Assembly (NCBI GenBank): GCA_013368375.1
Contig: JAACJP010000004.1
Coordinates: 868,001-932,000 of the forward strand
DNA length: 64,000 nucleotides
Direction: 5' to 3'
Source: Tricholomella constricta
Lineage: Eukaryota > Basidiomycota > Agaricomycetes > Agaricales > Lyophyllaceae
Part shown: positions 1 to 11,031 of the stretch, one piece after another
Position numbering within the stretch: the first letter of the stretch is position 1
How the letters are laid out: every line of letters starts with the position of its first letter
Position numbers and translations under genes: made by a program
Notes under the pieces: model-generated
The model's database searches: none
Told to the model about the DNA's origin: nothing
Seen by the model: only the letters and a program-made list of their open reading frames with translations

Positions 1-588
1 GCTAAGACACCGTCCGTCCGTAGGGCCTGTATAGCATGTCACACCGGAAAAACTCGATGTAGCGAAGTGCTACCCTGCCAGGTCCGCAGAGAGCTCTGCA
101 TTTGGTGTTATCTAAACTGACATCTGACCCCTTACTACCTTCAGAGCTGTATCAAACGCGGCCTGGCACAAACCTGCTCGTATCCAGATCCTGATGCACA
201 AGACCATCAGCCTCATCATACGCCTGGTATGCATCGCACAGCTTTCATGCATGATTTTGCAATCAACATGGACACAGTGCCAACCGTGCAGTCCTTTGCA
301 CCTCCACCCATGTACGCCACACTGCAAGGCACCCCCACCCTTTCACATCAACAATACTATGACTACAATGGCACCTTCACTGGTGCCTCGACATCAACGT
401 TTCGTCCTAACAAACGACCGCGCAACCTCACCGAGGAAGAGACCGCTGCCATCACACGTAACTTCAGCAGGGGGGACTTTTTCGTGGGCAACAGCGCACC
501 TGTTCGTATTGATCCTCGACTACCCGTCAGACTCACGCTTGGAGAAGGAGACCATGTTCATTTTACAGTTGGGGAGGCTTTAGTTTAA
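1..588 (+). CDS. Zn(II)2Cys6 fungal-type transcription factor, partial (5' end outside window)
   Basis: Two exons are visible, 1..81 and 145..588, joined by a 63-nt intron with a gtccgc donor and a cttcag acceptor; the frame is kept. The joined product has cysteine codons at 28, 37, 58, 76, 148 and 175, giving exactly C-X2-C-X6-C-X5-C-X2-C-X8-C, the fungal binuclear zinc cluster that binds CGG-type DNA half-sites. The second half of the cluster (CIKRGLAQTC) is highly typical. The intron splits the cluster between cysteines 4 and 5. After the cluster come only about 135 residues, low-complexity and rich in Pro/Thr/Tyr, then a short end GEALV and a stop at 586-588. No fungal-specific transcription-factor middle-homology region is seen, so this is a short factor. 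The start codon and anything upstream lie outside the window. Family assignment is firm; target genes are unknown. Confidence 0.85.
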
Positions 589-1108
589 GACCGGAAATTG
601 TTGGATTCATGTATGTATCTATATCTCATGGCTTTCCTTTTTGGCTCTTCATTTGCGTAGCTCTCCTAACGTTTTCGTCGTATTCGATCTTGTACTACCA
701 GCCTATGGACTTAATATGTTGAATATCATCATCTCTTCGTCAAATCATCGAGTTACAGTGTCAACGCCACTGCTGGGCAGCCCGGGATCCCCAGTGTTTG
801 AAATAACGATGGTGCCTACCGGTCCATGCTGTCAAATTTTGTATGTAGCGAACCAGAGGCTAGCTACCATGGTCACAATCGCCACTATCCAAGGCGTTTC
901 AATTTTAAATTCGAGGAAAGGTTGGATACCGCGTCGGTCGACAGATGTCGATCTCGATCAATCGATTGGACGCCGGTTGGACGCCGCAGCTTGGTAAAGA
1001 CTTGAGAAACAAACAGTCGGAACGTGGCGAGTCCAGTGACTTTCATTGAGTATGGTTAAACCAAGAAAAATATCCTAAAGCCAAGGACCACATCCAGAGC
1101 TCAGGGAG
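589..1108. other. Intergenic spacer, no gene recognised
   Basis: This 520-bp stretch follows the zinc-cluster gene and precedes the SIKE-like gene on the same strand, so it should hold the 3' end of one and the promoter of the other. Open frames here are short and have no recognisable protein character. Confidence 0.5.
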
Positions 1109-2227
1109 ATGGACCCAGACGCAATCAGAATATGGCAACTCGTCAACGAGTTGAGCGAACAGCTTGCGCTCAACCAGAAATTTACAGCAACCCTCCAGGC
1201 CCAGGCAGGATCGCTCAAGGTACCCAAATGCGCAACGGGTCTCACCACATAACTGAAATATTGTCTGACAGGTACAAGCCACTCACTCTGGGACAGGATT
1301 CGCGTTAAGGAGGTTCAATACCGATATTTCGAAAGGTGCGTCACTCATGTCGTGATAGCCCGCCAGCGTTTGTAGTTTGACGCGGAGAATGCAGAAATAT
1401 TTGAATCAGAATTGGAACGTATGAACGCCCAGATTATCATCGAGAACCAGACGCTATTTCATGAAAACAAGCAATTGAGCATGCTCTTGAAGGAATACGA
1501 AGGTACAATGGAGACTATCATGGCCAAATTTCGAAATCACGCGGTACGTCGAATATCAGTGCTCCGTGAAGTTAAATTCACCTCGAGCGCACGTTTCCAG
1601 CTAGCAGCACAACAACATGAACTAACACTAACTCGACATTATGAAGCGCTCCTCCACACGCGAGAAACGCAATCCATGACCTCTGATCTCGCCTCCTCCA
1701 CTGAAACGACCCAAGCCCTACAACGACTTTCGCACCACTTGCGCGGTCTCCTTCGCTCACTAGCAGGCGAAAGTCCTGACCCCTCCGATCCGATATACGA
1801 CGTGAACACAGACCCAGACTTCGAGGCAGGCGGTTTCGTCGACGTGGCTGAGCTCGAGCATCTTCTTGAAGCCCTTGACGTACGGGGAAACACTGGCTAC
1901 CTGGGGACGGATGGAAGGGATGATTGGGCTATAGAGCGGGAAAGTGAAATCGCGAGATTGGAGCGAGAGAATGAGGAGTTGCGGCGGCAGCTGGGCATCG
2001 ACGAGGAGAGCGTCGCGGCGTCTGGTGTGACCGTGGACTTGGAACGGGCGAGTGGGCGGTATTCGACCTTCTTGTCGAGCTCGTTGAGACGCAGTACAGC
2101 TGGAGGCGAGGGGTATAACCCACGACCTGCGTACTGGGAACAGCAACACCACCAGCAACAGCAGCACCATCAGCAGCAGCAGCACCAACAACAGCAACAG
2201 CACCAACAACAGCAACAGCACCAACAA

Positions 2228-2262
<35 letters not shown>

Positions 2263-2287
2263 ACACCAGCAGCAGCAGCAGCAACAC

Positions 2288-2333
<46 letters not shown>

Positions 2334-2575
2334 CTTATCCACAAGGAGGGGGAGCACCACTACAGCGAGCTTTGGATCTGCAGCCTGGGATGAGGATGGG
2401 CACGCCAGGACAGGGTCGGAGAGCGGGTATTTTTGGGGGTGCAAGAGGTGGCCGGCGAGGAGGATTGGCAGGAATTGGGCCTGTCCCCCCCGGTTGGCAG
2501 CCCTCACCGCCCGCCCCACTCGCAGACAGGCCGTGGCAGGGCCAGGGAGGCTCTGGTGTGGACCTTGCACGATGA
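1109..2575 (+). CDS. SIKE/FGFR1OP2-like coiled-coil protein, probable STRIPAK subunit (SCI1-like)
   Basis: The model is four exons, 1109..1219, 1272..1335, 1395..1543 and 1601..2575, giving 432 residues; all introns are 51-59 nt and phases agree. The first ~200 residues are helical and coiled-coil forming. They carry the block [20 protein letters not shown] followed by [12 protein letters not shown], and a second heptad block [14 protein letters not shown], matching the SIKE/FGFR1OP2 family. In animals these are small coiled-coil subunits of the striatin-PP2A (STRIPAK) complex; I recall the fungal counterpart as SCI1 of Sordaria, where STRIPAK controls cell fusion and fruiting. The C-terminus departs from the family: residues ~287-352 are a Gln/His tract, followed by a Gly/Arg/Pro-rich tail. 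The start is the first ATG opening the frame. Identification rests on motif recall, so family is fairly sure and orthology is inference. Confidence 0.72.
2137..2334 (+). repeat. CAG/CAA/CAC tract encoding polyglutamine-histidine
   Basis: About 200 bp of interrupted (CAN)n repeats made of CAG, CAA, CAC and CAT codons inside the SIKE-like gene. It encodes runs of up to ~15 Gln broken by single His. The complementary strand is open in the poly-Leu and poly-Ala frames, which explains the long antisense frames here. Such tracts are length-unstable. Confidence 0.95.
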
Positions 2576-2676
2576 GGGGAATCGTTATTCTATTATTTCT
2601 TCGTAGTTGTACTTACTGTAGACCTGTATCCATATATCCTTCTGGGAAAAAAACCAAAAAGATTACACGAACTTCC

Positions 2677-4506
2677 ATGTCAGCGCCACTTGGCGGTCTT
2701 CCCACTGAACTCTACTCGGCGATCCTCTGTCACATCCCTTATCCTTCTCTACAACAGACGGTCCTAGCGCTGTCAAGGGCCCTGCCATTTGCCCCCATCC
2801 CATTGCACCACCTTTTTCACTCGATATGCATAGCACATCCCGACCAAGCACCACGCTTGTACCAACGACTACGCTCTGGTCGCCCTAGGCCAGATGAGGA
2901 CCCGGGGAAATCCTTCGACGCTGCGTTATGGGTTCGCCACTTTTCTGTAGAGAATTGGCAGGTCGACGCCGACGTCCTTATCAATTTGCTCCGCCTGCTG
3001 CCCAACCTGGAGACGCTGAATCTATGGATCGGGCCGAGCAATTTCGCTCCCGAACATTTGGAGAGTTTGCTCAAACCTTACAGGCCAAGCTTGAAGTATC
3101 TGTCTCTAAGATTTCGACCTTAGTGGGTACTCAGGCTTTTCATGTCGGAGTTGTGGCTTGGCTAATGCGTGATACTTGAAGCGTCAAGAAAGCTACATAC
3201 TATCAATTTCTCAAAGTAAAGCCCTTATGGAGCAACTCGTTTCTCAACCAGGACATTGACATACTCATGTTAGGGATCCTATTTCGATTCCACCTTACTT
3301 GCCCTCTCCGCATGGCCTCCATCACCCCAGGGCTTGCCCACACTATCCGTAGTGCAAGATCCATTCACGCCAGACTCTGCCGATATGGTTCAACGCTTCG
3401 CCCAGCCCATTGTCTTCTTCCGACTTGACCTTCACCTCTCCCTCCTCGTCCACTCACAAGCATCCTCTGCTTCCCTCAAGTCTCTAAGGATCCGCATTCC
3501 AGCACGACCTATTGTCCAACCACTCACTGTCGCTTACTTGAATCCGAACACCCAAAATGGCTCGACGATCACTCGGGTCCCACCTCCTACTATTGAGTTC
3601 CTGGACGTCTCGACCTGCAGCGTTTCAGAAGCTGATATCGAAGCTCTCCTCATTCGCTTCAGGAACCTGCAGCATCTTATTCTCGACGGATGCACAAGTC
3701 TTCTGAGAGGAGGGTCACCGCAGGCGCTCGGCCAAGATCTACAGTGGTGGTCTGCTTTGGGAAGAAGATGTGCCCTGGCAGGTGTGAAGAAAGCAAAAGA
3801 TCGGGAGAAGGAACTCAAAGCGTGGTATGAGACGCTCATTCGCAACGCGATAGCGTCCAGCAACCCGGACGCCCCCGCAGCCGATGAGCTGCCTGAGCCG
3901 CGGCGCACGCGACGTGGCCGGCGAGGGCTTGCAACGGCAACAATCTCGCTCCGTGGATCGACTTCTCCTCCTCGCGCTGTGCCGTCCTCTTCCTCCGTAC
4001 CTTCTATCGCACTTCAAAGGACTACGGGAAAGCTCCCAGTACCTCCCAAAATACACATTGTACCCCCATTCCCGGTTCTGCGTACGCTGTCTCTGTTTCC
4101 AGCCTCAACCACGAACACGTCTGCAGCCGTGAGCCCGGACGCTCGCATCCAGATCCTCGCAGAGTTCGAAAAGGGATGGAACGAAGGAATTCGGGTCATC
4201 TGGCAGAAGAGAGCTCGGATGGGGATGACCTTCCTTCGAGATTCGGTCGAAGGGGCACCGAAGGCTAGGTTTCTGAAGTTCAGAGAAGGCAGGGAAGAGG
4301 ACTGGGGTGCAGAAGAGGAGGGCCTTGAGGGCTTGGAAGATGTGGGAGCTGGTGGAGGGCACATGTTTTTCCGACATGAGAACATGGCATCTGGTCTTGG
4401 GGATGTGCCTGTGCTTTGTCTGGCGGGGCGTGATATGGAGGCTCATGGACATGCTGGTGGATGTGGACATGTTTCTGCTCGAGATATCTGGAGGGATAAT
4501 CTTTGA
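2677..4506 (+). CDS. F-box-like / leucine-rich-repeat protein
   Basis: Three exons, 2677..3122, 3182..3215 and 3274..4506, give 570 residues with phases 2 and 0; the middle exon is only 34 nt. The N-terminus (LPTELYSAILCHIPYPSL at residues ~7-24) resembles the F-box-like helix set found in many basidiomycete proteins. LRR-like segments follow (LPNLETLNLWIG, SLKYLSLRF, FRNLQHLILDGC). This suggests a substrate receptor of an SCF ubiquitin ligase, with the LRR part choosing the substrate. The middle (residues ~320-390) is Arg/Ser/Pro-rich and probably disordered; the C-terminus is Gly/His-rich. The substrate is not known. The start ATG follows an A-rich leader. F-box assignment is by pattern only and is weaker than the LRR assignment. 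Confidence 0.65.
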
Positions 4507-5361
4507 AGGACGCTTGGTCTTGGCCGCGATAACTTGCTATCAACCCAACACCGAAACAGTTCAGGACCTTGGACGAAAAGCATCCGCGATAGTCTTTGAT
4601 TATGGTGTGTGTATCGATAGTCACTGCACATCCGCCACGTACGCAGTGAGGCTTACTGATCACTGGTCGCTTGTGCTAGGCCTCAAAACCACGCATCAGT
4701 GACTCTGAGAAATGGAACTCTGAAGCTCCACATGAAAACGCTTGTTACTGTGTTGGTCGCAAGCATCCCTCGAAACTGGTGCACAGACTAAAGATGACAG
4801 CGCGCTTTTAGGACGTACCTTGCATTGCTATGGCATAATTCTTGTCTATCTTGATCACCACGACGATGCCGCGGGATAGTGAACTCTGTGGAAAATGCTC
4901 CCTTTAGTGTCCGACCGATACAGGGTGGCTGAATGCCTGTTGAACCTTGTGAATGCTCGTAGTCATTGGGAGGGGTGTCTCGTAGGACGACCCTTGGTCA
5001 TGACGCAGCCCTTGAAGGCAAAAACTTGTAGATAGGTCAGGAAGATCCGGGCCAGCGCATGCAAGGAAAGTCTGCAATATTACAGATCCATCAGGTCTCA
5101 CACTTGCACAGGATGGCATCGTCCTCTGCGAGCTTTTTTTCCAACAAGCCAGAAGATCCGCTTTTCTTTCCCAGTGACACAGTTCGGGGATGAGAGGAGA
5201 GGGAAAGGACTCAGTTAGAACATAACCTTGATTCATTATTCTACCTTCGTTCTTCAGAACAGGCAAATGATGGTGGAGACGAGGAGCCAGCGATTAAGGA
5301 TCATAACATCTTATCTTATCTTTCATTCAAGTTAATCGCTCCGTAGTAAACGCGAGACCTC
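4507..5361. other. Intergenic spacer, no confident gene
   Basis: An 855-bp gap between two plus-strand genes. A minus-strand frame at 4904..5266 includes ADLLACWKKSS, faintly like twin-CX9C mitochondrial proteins, but the partner cysteines are not correctly spaced in any splice version I tried. I see nothing else. Confidence 0.4.
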
Positions 5362-6743
5362 TTGAATTGCAACCTGCCAATGACCTCGCCCAGCGCGCCA
5401 ACCCCGGTGCCCGAGACCACTGAAACCCATCCGTTACCGAAAGCAAAACTCACAGCCGTCTCCAGATTCAGGAACTTCGCTGGGGGGCTCAGCCTTAAGC
5501 GGGAGCCCAAGATCGTCTTCCCTCCTCCCTCCTGGTTCATTACCGACGAACCCTCTACTTCGAATTCCACGCAAGCACTCCCCAAACCGACGGGTGGGAC
5601 AGAGAACTCGGACGATGGCGGAGCTGGTATGGACGTGCCTGAGCCAACGACGTTCGCGATGAAGATCCGACAGATGATCGATTCCTTGCCGCTCCCTGCG
5701 AGTGTGAGCGCGGTCATGGGCACCGGCCCTGCTGCAGGCCCAGCGCCAGCCAACGGTGGCCCTTCGGCTCCAGTTGACGACAAGGGGCCTCCGATCCCGG
5801 ATATCGTCGACGCCCGGACGATGAGGCTGTTGTCGTCGGAGAACCTTATGAATGGTGATGACCCTGACGTACAGGGTGCAAGGAGGAAGAGCGTATGGTC
5901 CGAGCTGGAGCGGATGAAGCATGGAGAGGCGGCTTCGGGTGAGAGGGGGGCGGGCGCGTCGTCGTCGGGTGGGGACTCGGGACATGGAGACGTGATGATG
6001 TACGCGCCTCTAGAACCTACGCCCGATTCTGAAGTTGAGCTCGCTGAATCCGAGCTGGAGTACTTTGACGAACCACCCGCGGCGGCCGAAGTTGCAGCCC
6101 AGGAGAATGGGAAAGGAAAGGGAAAGGCGGCAGACACGAGTGCTCCACCTACTTCGCCTCCTGCGACGCTCGAGAAGCATTGGGTGCCCTCGACGACGAA
6201 GATCTCTGTCCTCACGACGTGGTGGGGCTACCGATTGTACCTCCCCCCACCCGTCATGGCGACCCTCGACTCTAACCAGCTGAAGGCGACTCAGCGTGCA
6301 GCGATGATCACCACCGCCCTCGGGTGGTTCTTAAGGCAAGTGCCGATGATGATCCTGCCTCCGCAGGTGAAGCCCGCGGTCAAGGTACTACGGCGGCTTT
6401 CTCCCCTGTTGGGGTACATTGGTGTGTTCATCGCATGGAGCTGGACGAGGATCAGCGCTTGTGATAAAGGTGAATGCCCTCGTTTCCCTCATTATCGTTC
6501 AGTACTAACTACGATGGGCATCTACACTCTGCACTAGGGAATGGTGTCGTACTGACCGCCACCTGGCTTCTTCCCGTCGCACTGATACCTATGGCATGGG
6601 ACGCAGGCGACATCCACGGGCCTCCCAACCGACCGCGCACGCCCAAAGTTCAAGAGCCCTCTGGTGCGGCGGCCGGACCGGATGATGGCACCACTGCTAC
6701 TCATCCGAAAGACGCGCAGAAGGGACAGAAGAAGAAGAAGTAG
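5362..6743 (+). CDS. Orphan basidiomycete protein with C-terminal membrane segments
   Basis: Two exons, 5362 (or the in-frame ATG at 5380)..6469 and 6538..6743, give 437 (or 431) residues; the 68-nt intron has a gtgaat donor and a tag acceptor. I do not recognise a family. The N-terminal ~270 residues are Pro/Ser/Ala/Glu-rich and look disordered. After ~280 the protein becomes hydrophobic, with three likely membrane or amphipathic segments (around AAMITTALGWFL, SPLLGYIGVFIAWSW and, across the intron, VVLTATWLLPVALIPMAW). It ends in a charged tail with a lysine run (KGQKKKK), resembling a dilysine-type endomembrane tail. Together this suggests a protein of the ER or another internal membrane. 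Function is unknown. The splice continuing the hydrophobic segment across the junction supports the model. Confidence 0.7.
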
Positions 6744-8622
6744 GCACGCCCGTTGCTGACTGAGATGACACTGCAGTCATTGATCTTTTTTCACGCTTCA
6801 TTCCAAAGCACCTTGCGTCGACTCTTTTTCCCGTGAGATGAACACTCGGAGTAGGAGTGCAGTGCAGTGCGGCTCTCATACATGACGGAGCCTACACTCC
6901 GGGTACACATAGATGTAATGATGTCACCAAGACGCGTCGCGTACTAATGACATCACGTGCCGCCTCTAACACGATAACGATGCGGGATAACTCCGGTGGG
7001 ACGCGATGTATTGCGCCATTTCCTCCGCCCAAGGCGTTCTGATTGCCCAAGCCCCCTTAAATCGTCACATCCCATCGATAACATTCGGGACTCCGGGGGA
7101 CACCCAGACAGAAAGCCTGAAGTGTATTCTGATAATGGACGGATGGCGGGACGTTGATAACCTATGTACATCTTTGCACCCGGTGTATTATCGTTCACTG
7201 CACTGGGCCACTGACCGATCGAAAAGAAGATAGTTGGCTGGAGATAACGGTGATTGTAATCTGAATCTATGTATCGTGATCCATCGTCTATCGCCAGGGA
7301 GTATCGATCAGGCCTCTGGCCTCAGGGTTCAGGCCCAGGAAGTGCTGGGGGAGTGTGGGGGTGGCAGCCGATCCTCCAATCCGGAGATTGGCCTGTATCG
7401 AATCGTGTGCGTAGCTCTTCTCAACAGACACCTGGCGCGTGAGCGCTGGGATTCTTCAACATGAGGCGCGATAGTAGATCTCTGTTCCCCATTTTCATCC
7501 CCTTCATGACTCGAACTCGGAGCTTAGACTGCGATGGTCAGGAGTGGCAGCCGATGCGGGACAGGCACGGGATTTACTCGTAAGTAATGCCCATCGATAC
7601 TTCTTGCAGAAGAGTGAGATGTGATCATGATCTATGCATGAGGAGCTTCTCAAAAGAACTTGATCTTAATATATGGGGTCGAAAGAGATCGATTACAATA
7701 TCGCCAAGGGTCCAGAGTGCATTGTTGGGGTACTTGTGTATCGAGGACAAGCATACAATACACGCATGCGTCGTTAAGGTACATGTACACTGGCGCCCAC
7801 ACGGCACCCCCCGTTATCGGGCATCGAGGCGAGCCCCCATCCGGATCCTGCAGGTTGTGAAGGGCGGTATGTCGTTTGTTGTATACACGAGGCGGCAACC
7901 TATGAAGGGGTTCAAGCACGGGGCGCGCCTCGAGGCTGATGGGGAGATGAGTGCTTGTGCTGGATGCGCTGAGGGTGGTATTTTGGACCGGGGCATTGTG
8001 TTCTCAGAGGTAGAGGCAGAGGGTGAGGCGAGGCAGGGTGCAGTGCAGGTAATGCGGAGGGCCGAATGCCGAGTCCCGAGAAGGTGATTTTGCGATGCAC
8101 ATGCGGTGTGTGATTCCTGTGCGGGGTTGACAATGGTAGTGTGAGATGTGCTGGCTTTTAGTACAAACTGCGGTGGGATGACAGCAGAGGCTGTATGGGG
8201 ATAGGCCGCCACCGTCGAGCAGCTCTTGAGCGCCGTCCCACGGTACGAGATGCAGACTCCCAGGAGAAAGTGAAAGAGACATGGATGCGCAAAATATAGA
8301 AACAGTTATCTCGGCGCTCGGCAAGGGGTGACAGTGTATGCACGGAAGGTTATGAATGTCCTTCCAAGTTTAACGCTGCCAGAGTTGGTGTAGCTGTTGA
8401 GAGTAGTGGTGAGCGCTGTGATGAGAAGCGAGAAGCAGGAAGCAATGGCTCGGGATGAGGCGGTGTATCAGATGGGTGAAGCCGATAAGGACGCAAATGC
8501 GATGGTTGACCGATGATAACCCGGATGGGACTGCATTCATAACTGCTGCCTCGAGGCTGATGATCTGACTTGTAACTTATATTTGACAGCACTCAGCGCA
8601 CTCCCCCATCTCCCGCCCCGCC
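6744..8622. other. Long intergenic region, no gene recognised
   Basis: 1.9 kb between two plus-strand genes. Several frames of 60-166 codons occur on both strands (the longest at 7587..8087), but their translations are Arg/His/Cys-rich, lack conserved-looking motifs and have no splice-compatible partners. It presumably holds the 3' end of the upstream gene and a long promoter for the 8623 gene. Confidence 0.45.
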
Positions 8623-11031
8623 ATGTTGGCTGTCCGCTCCCATCCGCCCCCCATGTCAATGCCTCAATGGCGCGGACGATCCCGCCAAGTATCCCACGCA
8701 GCCCTTGCACGTCAGGCCTCCGAGGAACGGCGTCGGACCAGAGTGTCAAACGAAAAGTCCGACGGTGCTTTTCAACCATCCGTCTCTCCACCACCACCCA
8801 TGCATAATGTACTCGTCACTGCACCTGTCCCCGCGCCCGCCTTTATCCCACCCTCACCGCCCACATCCTCATTGGCGCCCGACTACTACGACTCGCCGCC
8901 GCCTCCATCCACCCCCGTCTTTATTACACCCCCACCGCCCTCGTCCTCATCGGCGCCCGACTACTACGACTCACCGCCGTCGCCCCCACGCTCGCTCGCA
9001 GACCAGGTCCACGTCGCGTACGCCCTAGAGGACATGCATCTCGCCAAGGTGCTCCTGCTCCGTCTCAAAGGCATCAACGTCACGTCGCCCGACGACCCAC
9101 GCATCGCCGCCGTCAAAGACGAGGACTTTGATTTCTGCTTTGTGCCCCATGGCCGCCTAATGGACGAAGAAGACGAGAAGGCACTGAAGGAGCGGCAGAA
9201 GATGGAGCTGGAGAGACTAGAACAGAGGCAGCGGGAAGAAAGGCTGCGTGACTGTGAGCGGATATGGGAACAAGGGAAGGAGCGGCTGCGGGAGGCAAAG
9301 GCGCTGGCTGTGCGCCGGCGCGAGGCAGAACAACAACAACGACGCGCGGAGGAATCTCGGAAACACGTCTCTGCGAGACGCCCACGTACGCCGACAGCCC
9401 CGCCCCGTTCTGTAGTCACCTACAAGCTCGTCCCGTCGTCCAAGCGGCGCGAAGAAGAGCCTTTTGTCTACGATTTCATGCCCCGCCACGCTCCCTCCCG
9501 CCCGCTGATCAAGCCCCAGACTCCGTCCCGGCCCAAGTCAAAGTCGCCCTTCTCCCGGTCCCGCTTTGACGACACCCGCGCTGTCCCTTTCAGCGATGTC
9601 CTCACTAGCATGCAGGGCCCTTTGTTTCCCCATGACCGCCGTCCTTTGTCAAGGCACGACCGCGACGTTGATTTGTTGGATACGTTGCTTAGAGTCGTCG
9701 AGTGGGAGGACGATGAGCGCCGCAGACGAAAGGGGAAAGCTCCAGCCAGGCCACCTCTACGCCGCAATGGCAGCGAAAAGTCTTGTGTCATGTGTTGCGA
9801 GTCTTCTTCCTTGGCTTCTTCGTCCTCGTCATTATCATCGCTGTCGCCGACTCCCTCTCGGCGGTCGTGGTTGTCCTTCTCCAGTGCTTCATCTTCTACA
9901 TCTACAGCGGCTACAACACCATCGAGCTCTCCTCCGACATGGTTTACAAAGTCTGCATCTCCCACCCGCAAACCTCGGCCAAAACCATGGTTCCTTACTC
10001 CCTCCAGCTGCACGCCCTCTCCCCTTTCCCATCCTTGCAAACCATGCTCACACCTTACTCTCGTCTCTCCTGCTGAAAGCCCTCTCCCAATAACCTTCAT
10101 CACGGATCCCAAATACCCACATTTACAATCTTCCCACCGCCTCACCACACCCGCATCCCACACATCACCCACCCACTCTGCCGACGACCCCCACGCTCCC
10201 ACCAGCCCCGTCCTCCGCCGCCTATCCCAGTTCCTCGACCTCGCCAAAGGGTTCCAGCACGCCTACATGAACGCAACCATGTTCGCCGTCGCCGCCTCCA
10301 CCGACGCGCTCGACGACCGCCGCCACGCCGCGGCCCTCCTCGCCAGCTTCTCCGCCCGGAAGCACGCCCGAAGCCCCCGCCCGCACTCGCACCCGCTCCG
10401 CCCATCAGGGCAACGTGTACGTCCGGCCGACGTCAAAGCCTTCCTGGACTCCACTCCCCCACACCCACACTCAGACTCAGACAGCCCCACCCCCTCCTCC
10501 CCGCGCCCGATCCCACTTCGCACCCGCAATACAAATGAAGACGGAGATGGAGACGACGCGGCAGACGCAGAGCCTCCGCGCACGGTGCTCCCCGACCCGC
10601 TGCCCTACCCGATCCGGTTCAAGCCCCACCCTGCTTCCCCCCGCTCGCCGTTCCGCGTGCACGCGCACCTGTGCGGCGGCGGTGGAGAAGGGCAGGTGGT
10701 GCTCCGTGTGCGTGCGGTGGAGAATCCGCTTTATTTGAGGGTGTTGGCTGCGGGGAACGTGGCTGCGAGTCGGTATTGGAGTGGGAGCTTGGGCATGGGT
10801 GTGGGGATGGGGATTGAGGGGGTGGTGATGCACGAGGGGATGTTGGGGAGTGGGCGGGAGAAGGTGCTGCAGATTGCGTGTGAGGGGATTGGGAGGAGCT
10901 CGTTGGGGGTGGAGGTGCAGGTGCAGGTGGGGAGCGGTGCAGTTGGAGCTGGAGCTGGAATGGATGATGCGCCGTGGAGGTTTGGGGAGGCTGCGGTTCG
11001 TGGACGGAGAGGGAGGCAGGCGTGGTGGTAG
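8623..11031 (+). CDS. Large Pro/Ser/Arg-rich orphan protein, single exon
   Basis: One uninterrupted frame of 802 residues, unusual here because neighbours are intron-rich. I do not recognise a family. Residues ~60-120 are Pro/Ser-rich with a 26-residue tandem repeat carrying APDYYDSPP twice. A short ordered stretch follows (LADQVHVAYALEDMHLAKVLLLRLKGI, in two parts around residues 125-155). Residues ~180-255 are a charged helix rich in E/R/K/Q, probably coiled coil. The long Ser/Pro/Arg-rich middle is disordered. Near residues ~540-580 another ordered patch occurs (RRLSQFLDLAKGFQHAYMN), and the last ~130 residues look like a beta-rich Gly/Val domain. Codon use is GC-rich, consistent with a real gene. 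The pattern suggests a scaffold or regulatory protein, but that is inference only. Confidence 0.7.
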   Translation: MLAVRSHPPPMSMPQWRGRSRQVSHAALARQASEERRRTRVSNEKSDGAFQPSVSPPPPMHNVLVTAPVPAPAFIPPSPPTSSLAPDYYDSPPPPSTPVFITPPPPSSSSAPDYYDSPPSPPRSLADQVHVAYALEDMHLAKVLLLRLKGINVTSPDDPRIAAVKDEDFDFCFVPHGRLMDEEDEKALKERQKMELERLEQRQREERLRDCERIWEQGKERLREAKALAVRRREAEQQQRRAEESRKHVSARRPRTPTAPPRSVVTYKLVPSSKRREEEPFVYDFMPRHAPSRPLIKPQTPSRPKSKSPFSRSRFDDTRAVPFSDVLTSMQGPLFPHDRRPLSRHDRDVDLLDTLLRVVEWEDDERRRRKGKAPARPPLRRNGSEKSCVMCCESSSLASSSSSLSSLSPTPSRRSWLSFSSASSSTSTAATTPSSSPPTWFTKSASPTRKPRPKPWFLTPSSCTPSPLSHPCKPCSHLTLVSPAESPLPITFITDPKYPHLQSSHRLTTPASHTSPTHSADDPHAPTSPVLRRLSQFLDLAKGFQHAYMNATMFAVAASTDALDDRRHAAALLASFSARKHARSPRPHSHPLRPSGQRVRPADVKAFLDSTPPHPHSDSDSPTPSSPRPIPLRTRNTNEDGDGDDAADAEPPRTVLPDPLPYPIRFKPHPASPRSPFRVHAHLCGGGGEGQVVLRVRAVENPLYLRVLAAGNVAASRYWSGSLGMGVGMGIEGVVMHEGMLGSGREKVLQIACEGIGRSSLGVEVQVQVGSGAVGAGAGMDDAPWRFGEAAVRGRRGRQAWW
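8830..8990 (+). repeat. Two-copy 78-bp in-frame tandem repeat
   Basis: The segment ending in the codons for APDYYDSPP recurs after 78 bp (gactactacgactc at about 8881 and 8959), giving two diverged 26-residue units in the orphan protein. Confidence 0.8.

Noticed and set aside
1760..2570. Long minus-strand frames with poly-Leu and poly-Ala/Val runs
   Set aside because: They are the complement of the (CAN)n tract in the SIKE-like gene; no other protein-like features.
4904..5266. Minus-strand frame with ADLLACWKKSS resembling a twin-CX9C (mS37/Mrp10-like) protein
   Set aside because: The first cysteine is at the wrong spacing or lost in the spliced version, and the second pair does not follow CX9C in any splice form I tried; the only intron that helps would be 32 nt.
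7587..8087. 166-codon plus-strand frame in the 6.7-8.6 kb gap
   Set aside because: Arg/Gly/His-rich translation, no motif, no splice partner, overlapping equally long frames on the other strand.
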